Positions 59,443 through 64,000 of a stretch of DNA of 64,000 nucleotides are shown here, piece by piece. This DNA comes from G025836975 sp049646585. GTDB taxonomy: Bacteria > Pseudomonadota > Gammaproteobacteria > Burkholderiales > Burkholderiaceae_B. The notes under the pieces are model-generated. The model saw nothing but the letters and a program-made list of their open reading frames with translations, searched no databases and was not told where the DNA came from. How positions within the stretch are numbered: the first letter of the stretch is position 1; each line of letters opens with the position of its first letter. The translations under genes were made by a program, and so were the position numbers. The DNA lies in the NCBI GenBank assembly GCA_049646585.1, contig JBARWC010000198.1:1-64000 (forward strand), read 5' to 3'.

Positions 59443-62364
59443 ATGTCTTTATTTTTCATACTTGCCCTGCCTTTCGCAGGCAGCATGATCGCTGCCCTGC
59501 TGCCGTCGAATGCGCGCAAGCTCGAGGCTTGGCTGGCCGGATTCGTCGCGGTCACCTGCGCCGTTCTGGTTTTCGTCGAGTTCCCCAACGTACTGCATGG
59601 CCAGGTCGTCAAGGCGGTGGTGCCGTGGCTGCCCGAACAAGGTGTGGATTTCACCCTGCGAATGGACGGCTATTCGTGGCTGTTCTCCATGATCATCACG
59701 ACCATGGGCGCGCTCATCGTGCTTTATGCGCGCTATTACCTGTCGCCGCAAGACCCTGTTCCGCGCTTTTTCTCTTTCTTCCTGGCCTTCATGGGCTCCA
59801 TGCTGGGCGTGGTGCTGTCGGGCAACCTGATCCAGCTCGTGGTGTTCTGGGAACTGACCAGCCTGTCCTCCTTCATGCTGATCGCCTATTGGCATCATAG
59901 GTTGGACGCAAGGCGCGGCGCCCGCATGTCGCTGATCATCACCGGCGCGGGCGGGCTGTGCCTGCTGGGCGGCATGCTGATGATGGGCCATGTCGTGGGC
60001 AGCTACGATCTGGATGTCGTGCTTTCTTCGGGCGACACCCTGCGCAACCATCCGTGGTACAGCACCATGCTGGTGCTGGTCGCCCTTGGCGCGCTTAGCA
60101 AGAGCGCTCAATTCCCCTTCCATATCTGGCTGCCCAACGCCATGGCGGCGCCCACGCCGGTGTCGGCTTATTTGCACTCGGCCACCATGGTCAAGGCCGG
60201 CGTCTTCTTGCTGGCGCGATTCTGGCCCGTCATGGCGGGCACCGATGAATGGAGCTGGATCATCGGCGGCGCCGGGCTCTGTTCCCTGGTGCTGGGCGCC
60301 TACGCGGCCACCTTCCAGATGGACATGAAGGGCGTGCTGGCCTACTCGACCATCAGCCACCTGGGCCTGATCACGCTGCTGCTGGGCATGAACAGCCGGC
60401 TGGCGCTGGTCGCCGCCGTCTTCCACATGATCAACCATGCCACCTTCAAGGCCTCCCTGTTCATGGCGGCCGGCATCGTCGACCACGAAACCGGCACGCG
60501 CGACCTGAGCCGCCTGTCCGGCCTGTATCGCAGCATGCCCATCACCGCCACGCTGGCCGTGGTGGCGGCCGCCTCCATGGCGGGCGTGCCCTTGCTCAAC
60601 GGCTTCATCTCGAAAGAAATGTTCTTCGCCGAAACCGTCTTCGTCAGCGGCAACTGGTTCAGCCGGATCGGCCTGCCCGTCGCCGCCGTCGTCGCCGGCG
60701 CGTTCAGCGTGGCCTATTCCTTGCGCTTCGTGATGCAGGTCTTCTTCGGGTCCGCGCCGCGCGACCTGCCGCGCGCGCCGCACGAACCGCCGCTGCGCAT
60801 GCTGATACCCAGCGCCGTCCTGGTCCTGACCTGCCTGGTCGTGGGCATGCTGCCCAACCTCATCCCCGGGCCCTTCCTGCACAACGCCTCGCTGGCCATA
60901 CTGGGCGACGCCACGCCGCCCTACGACCTGCGCATCTGGCACGGCTTCAACCTGCCCCTGGCCATGAGCTTCCTGGCCCTGGCCGGCGGCATCTTCCTGC
61001 TGTGGCTGCTGCGGCGCCGGCAACGCCTCCACCCGGGCAGGGTGCCCCTGATCTACCGTCTGGACGGTCGCCGCAGCTTCGAAGTTCTGCTGGAAGCGCT
61101 GGACACCGCGTCCGCCTTCGTGCTGGACTGGATGCGCTCGCCCCGGCTGCAGCCGCAGTTGCTGCTGGTCGTGCTGCTTACCTTCTTCGTGGCCATGCTG
61201 CCCCTGCTGCCGGGCAACTGGCTGGACCCGCAAGTCTCCACGCCCGTCAATCCCTTCTTTGCATTGATGTGGCTGGCGGGCGGCGCCTGCGCCATCGGCG
61301 CCGCCCGCCAGGCCAAATACCATCGCCCCGTATCGCTGCTGCTGACGGGCGGCGCGGGCCTGGTCACCGCGCTGACCTTTGCCTGGCTTTCCGCCCCCGA
61401 CCTGGCTCTGACACAACTGGCGGTCGAAGTCGTGACCATGGTGCTGATCCTGCTGGGCCTGCGCTGGCTGCCGCCGCGCGTGCCCGGCGACGACGAACCG
61501 CCGCCGCTGACCAGCACCCTGCGCGCCTACGTGCGCCGCTTCCGCGACCTCGTCATCGCCATCATTGCCGGGGCCGGCTTGTCCATCATCGCCTATGCCG
61601 TGCTGACCCGCCACCATCCGCGCGGGATTTCATCCTTCTTCGTCGAGAAATCACTACCGCTGGGCGGCGGGGCCAATGTGGTCAACGTCATCCTGGTCGA
61701 CTTCCGCGGCTTCGATACCTTCGGCGAAATCACCGTGCTGGGCATCGTGGCCCTGACGGTCTACGCCCTGCTGCGCCGCTTCCGGCCGCCACCCGAAAGC
61801 ATGACCCTGCCCAAGGCGCGCCAACGCCCATTGCCGACCCAGCGGCTGCTGGACAGCTTCGCCGAACCCGATCCCAAAGCGCCCATACCCGACGGCGTCA
61901 TGCGCGTGCCCGCCGTGCTGGTGCGCCTGCTGCTGCCCATGGCCGTCCTCATCTCGCTGTACTTCCTGATACGCGGGCACAACCTGCCGGGCGGAGGATT
62001 CGTGGGCGGGCTGATCATGGCCACCGCCATCATCCTGCAATACATGGTCGGAGGCGTCATCTGGGTCGAGGCCCGGCCGCGCATCCACCCGCAGTACTGG
62101 ATCGCCGCCGGCCTGCTGGCGGCCGGCACCGCCGCCATGTCGGTCTGGTGGGCCGCCAAACCCTTCCTGGCCGCCGACAGCCTGGACTTCCTGCTGCCCG
62201 TGATCGGCCCCGTCCACCTGTCCACCGTGCTGCTGTTCGACATCGGCGTGTACATGCTGGTGGTCGGCGCCACCGTGCTGATGCTGGTGGCCCTGGCCCA
62301 CCAATCGCTGCGGCTGTATCGTAAACCGGCGACCGTTCCCGTCAACGAAAAAGGAAGCACCTGA
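59443..62364 (+). CDS. mrpA: Mrp Na+/H+ antiporter subunit A fused with subunit B
   Basis: A 973-aa membrane protein. Residues 1-about 770 correspond to MrpA with the NuoL-like antiporter core (the FWELTSLSSFMLIAYWHH and FPFHIWLPNAMAAPTPVSAYLHSATMVKAG segments, by region). The last 150-200 residues (LIRGHNLPGGGFVGGLI, then helices) are the MrpB/MnhB domain, so A and B are fused, as in many Proteobacteria. It is first in the operon. Role: sodium/proton exchange for pH and salt tolerance. Confidence 0.93.
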   Translation: MSLFFILALPFAGSMIAALLPSNARKLEAWLAGFVAVTCAVLVFVEFPNVLHGQVVKAVVPWLPEQGVDFTLRMDGYSWLFSMIITTMGALIVLYARYYLSPQDPVPRFFSFFLAFMGSMLGVVLSGNLIQLVVFWELTSLSSFMLIAYWHHRLDARRGARMSLIITGAGGLCLLGGMLMMGHVVGSYDLDVVLSSGDTLRNHPWYSTMLVLVALGALSKSAQFPFHIWLPNAMAAPTPVSAYLHSATMVKAGVFLLARFWPVMAGTDEWSWIIGGAGLCSLVLGAYAATFQMDMKGVLAYSTISHLGLITLLLGMNSRLALVAAVFHMINHATFKASLFMAAGIVDHETGTRDLSRLSGLYRSMPITATLAVVAAASMAGVPLLNGFISKEMFFAETVFVSGNWFSRIGLPVAAVVAGAFSVAYSLRFVMQVFFGSAPRDLPRAPHEPPLRMLIPSAVLVLTCLVVGMLPNLIPGPFLHNASLAILGDATPPYDLRIWHGFNLPLAMSFLALAGGIFLLWLLRRRQRLHPGRVPLIYRLDGRRSFEVLLEALDTASAFVLDWMRSPRLQPQLLLVVLLTFFVAMLPLLPGNWLDPQVSTPVNPFFALMWLAGGACAIGAARQAKYHRPVSLLLTGGAGLVTALTFAWLSAPDLALTQLAVEVVTMVLILLGLRWLPPRVPGDDEPPPLTSTLRAYVRRFRDLVIAIIAGAGLSIIAYAVLTRHHPRGISSFFVEKSLPLGGGANVVNVILVDFRGFDTFGEITVLGIVALTVYALLRRFRPPPESMTLPKARQRPLPTQRLLDSFAEPDPKAPIPDGVMRVPAVLVRLLLPMAVLISLYFLIRGHNLPGGGFVGGLIMATAIILQYMVGGVIWVEARPRIHPQYWIAAGLLAAGTAAMSVWWAAKPFLAADSLDFLLPVIGPVHLSTVLLFDIGVYMLVVGATVLMLVALAHQSLRLYRKPATVPVNEKGST

Positions 62365-62709
62365 ATGGAAATCGTGCTCGCCCTGGCCATAGGCGTGCTT
62401 GCCGGATCCGGCATCTGGCTGCTCCTGCGCCCCCGCACCTTCCAGGTCATCATGGGCCTGTCCCTGATCTCCTACGCGGTCAACCTGTTCATCTTCGGCA
62501 TGGGCCGGGTCACCCTGAACGCGCCCCCCGTCATCAACACCGACTGGGCCGCCGACGCCAGCCACTACGCCGATCCGCTGCCGCAGGCCCTGGTCCTGAC
62601 GGCCATCGTCATCGGTTTCGCCACCACGGCGCTGTTCCTGGTGGTGCTGCTGGCCTCGCGCGGGCTATCGGACACCGACCACGTCGACGGACGGGAGGCC
62701 AGCCCGTGA
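62365..62709 (+). CDS. mrpC: Mrp Na+/H+ antiporter subunit C
   Basis: A 114-aa NuoK-like subunit with three helices; LRPRTFQVIMGLSLISYAVN and ALVLTAIVIGFATTALFLVV are typical. It starts directly after the mrpA stop, and its own stop overlaps the mrpD start. Confidence 0.93.
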   Translation: MEIVLALAIGVLAGSGIWLLLRPRTFQVIMGLSLISYAVNLFIFGMGRVTLNAPPVINTDWAADASHYADPLPQALVLTAIVIGFATTALFLVVLLASRGLSDTDHVDGREASP

Positions 62710-64000
62710 ACGGATGGATGCAGCATCTCCCCATCATGCCGGTGGCCGTGCCGCTGATGTTCGGCGCGGCCATGCTGCTGCTGAACGACACGCAGCGCCA
62801 TCTCCGGCTTGCCATGGGCTTTCTTTCGATCGCCGCCCAGATCTATTGCGCCATCGTGCTGCTCAGCCTGTCGGCGGGCTATCTGCCCAGCAACTGGCCG
62901 GACGGCGTGGGCGTCTACCTGCTGGGCGACTGGCCGGCGCCCTTCGGCATCGTGGCCGTGGTCGACCGCCTGTCCACCGTCATGCTGCTGCTGACCTCGG
63001 TGCTGGGCGCCGCCACCTGGATCTACGCCACGGCGCGCTGGGACCGCGCCGGGGTGCATTTCCACCCGCTGTTCCAGTTCCTGCTGATGGGTCTGAACGG
63101 CGCCTTCCTTACCGGGGACCTGTTCAATCTGTTCGTCTTCTTCGAGGTCCTGCTGGCCGCCTCCTACGGCCTCATGTTGCACGGATCGGGCAAGGCCAGG
63201 GTGGCGGCCGGGCTGCACTACATCGTGGTCAATCTGGCGGCCTCCTTCCTGCTGCTCATCGCGCTGGCCCTCATCTACGGCGTGACAGGCACGCTGAACA
63301 TGGCCGATCTGGCGGTCAGGGCGGGCCAGCTCAGCGGCCCCGAACGCACACTGTTCGAATCGGGTGCGGCCATCCTGGGCATCGCCTTCCTGATCAAGGC
63401 GGCCGCCTGGCCTCTTAATTTCTGGCTGCCGGCCGCCTATGCCCACGCTTGCGCGCCCGTGGGCGCCGTATTCGCCATCATGACCAAGGTCGGCATCTAC
63501 GCCTTGCTGCGCATAGGCTCGCTGCTCCTGCCCACAGGCGCGCCCGCCGCCTTCGGCGGGGAATGGATGTTCCCCCTGGGCATGGCCACCCTGATCTTCG
63601 GCACCGTGGGCATCCTGGCCGCCCCTCAAGCCGAGAGGCAGGCGGGCTACTGCATCATCATGTCATCGGGGACGCTGCTGGCGGCCCTGGGCATGCCCGG
63701 CGTCGTGCTTACCGGACCCGCCCTGTTCTACCTGATCAGCTCCGTGCTGGCGCTGGGCGCCCTGTTCATGCTGCTGGAAATGATAGAACGCACCCAGACC
63801 TTCGGCGCCGACCTGCTGGCGGTCAGCCTGGAAGCCTTCGACCTGGAAGATCCGGAACCGGCCGACCGATCCGACGACGTGGTGGGGGTCGCCATCCCGG
63901 CCGCCATGGCTTTCCTGGGCCTGTCCTTCGTGGCCTGCGCCCTGCTCATCACCGGCCTGCCGCCGCTGTCCGGCTTCGTCGCCAAGTTCTCGCTGCTGTC
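62706..64000 (+). CDS. mrpD: Mrp Na+/H+ antiporter subunit D, 3'-truncated by the window edge
   Basis: An open frame from GTG 62706 (GTGA overlap with mrpC) to the end, 431 residues visible. It is a NuoN/NuoM-like antiporter subunit: LTGDLFNLFVFFEVLLAASY and FLIKAAAWPLNFWLPAAYAHA carry the conserved Glu and Lys of the proton channel. The remaining C-terminal helices and mrpEFG should lie beyond the window. Confidence 0.93.
   Translation, partial: MNGWMQHLPIMPVAVPLMFGAAMLLLNDTQRHLRLAMGFLSIAAQIYCAIVLLSLSAGYLPSNWPDGVGVYLLGDWPAPFGIVAVVDRLSTVMLLLTSVLGAATWIYATARWDRAGVHFHPLFQFLLMGLNGAFLTGDLFNLFVFFEVLLAASYGLMLHGSGKARVAAGLHYIVVNLAASFLLLIALALIYGVTGTLNMADLAVRAGQLSGPERTLFESGAAILGIAFLIKAAAWPLNFWLPAAYAHACAPVGAVFAIMTKVGIYALLRIGSLLLPTGAPAAFGGEWMFPLGMATLIFGTVGILAAPQAERQAGYCIIMSSGTLLAALGMPGVVLTGPALFYLISSVLALGALFMLLEMIERTQTFGADLLAVSLEAFDLEDPEPADRSDDVVGVAIPAAMAFLGLSFVACALLITGLPPLSGFVAKFSLL

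Noticed and set aside
59449..61617. 722-aa minus-strand open frame opposite mrpA
   Set aside because: Gln/His/Asp-rich shadow of mrpA with no recognisable domain.
1..64000. CRISPR arrays, insertion sequences, prophage genes
   Set aside because: None seen: no regularly spaced repeats, transposase, integrase or phage structural gene in any frame.

Overview
The window reads as a high-GC betaproteobacterial chromosome, most likely Alcaligenaceae (the Bordetella / Achromobacter / Pusillimonas group). The grounds are the density of orphan Bug-type solute receptors, CaiB/BaiF CoA transferases and LysR regulators, a DUF3579 gene divergent from argF, a long-form argG (445 aa), and a tRNA-Ala(CGC). 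No phage, transposase, CRISPR array or rRNA gene is visible. This placement is inferred from gene content, not from a phylogeny.

Layout. Positions 1-6757 hold housekeeping genes: the end of kdsB, adk, an SDR dehydrogenase, murJ, rpsT, a 2-hydroxyacid dehydrogenase, DUF3579 and argF. Positions 6979-11626 hold a tight catabolic operon (cupin, Bug receptor, CoA transferase, acyl-CoA dehydrogenase) and a convergent IclR regulator. argG, tRNA-Ala and an unusual lipoprotein sulfatase with a dockerin-like tail follow. Positions 15853-22205 encode a complete minus-strand periplasmic molybdenum hydroxylase operon (large subunit, 2Fe-2S subunit, triheme cytochrome c, XdhC, MocA) with a divergent LysR gene. 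Positions 23376-35013 are acid and CoA-thioester catabolism: MmgE/PrpD, ADP-forming acyl-CoA synthetase, acyl-CoA dehydrogenase, then a five-gene minus-strand module (2-hydroxyacid dehydrogenase, RraA, Bug, CoA transferase, citryl-CoA-lyase-like) flanked by LysR genes.

Positions 35024-39575 carry DUF488 and a Tudor-like small protein, a RelE/Phd toxin-antitoxin pair with a clear promoter, an XRE regulator with its own palindrome, and the carboxy(nor)spermidine polyamine pathway. Positions 39576-46332 are the most regulated part by RNA. metNIQ begins 10 nt after an intrinsic terminator, which implies attenuation. Two back-to-back TPP riboswitches then drive, on the minus strand, an SDR plus a flavin monooxygenase and, on the plus strand, an SSS-family transporter.

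Positions 47197-53256 hold an orphan FlhE-like gene, a candidate small RNA, and a LexA (SOS) box in front of an overlapping operon of a FAN1-like VRR-NUC nuclease, a DinG/XPD-type Fe-S helicase with an N-terminal RecB-like nuclease domain, and an MFS transporter. Positions 53351-59166 form an oxygen- and nitrogen-oxide-related cluster (two DUF2249 proteins, nitronate monooxygenase-like flavoprotein, NnrS-like membrane protein, Dnr-type regulator, hemN) with two FNR/Dnr-type boxes. The window ends in an Mrp Na+/H+ antiporter operon (mrpAB fusion, mrpC, truncated mrpD).
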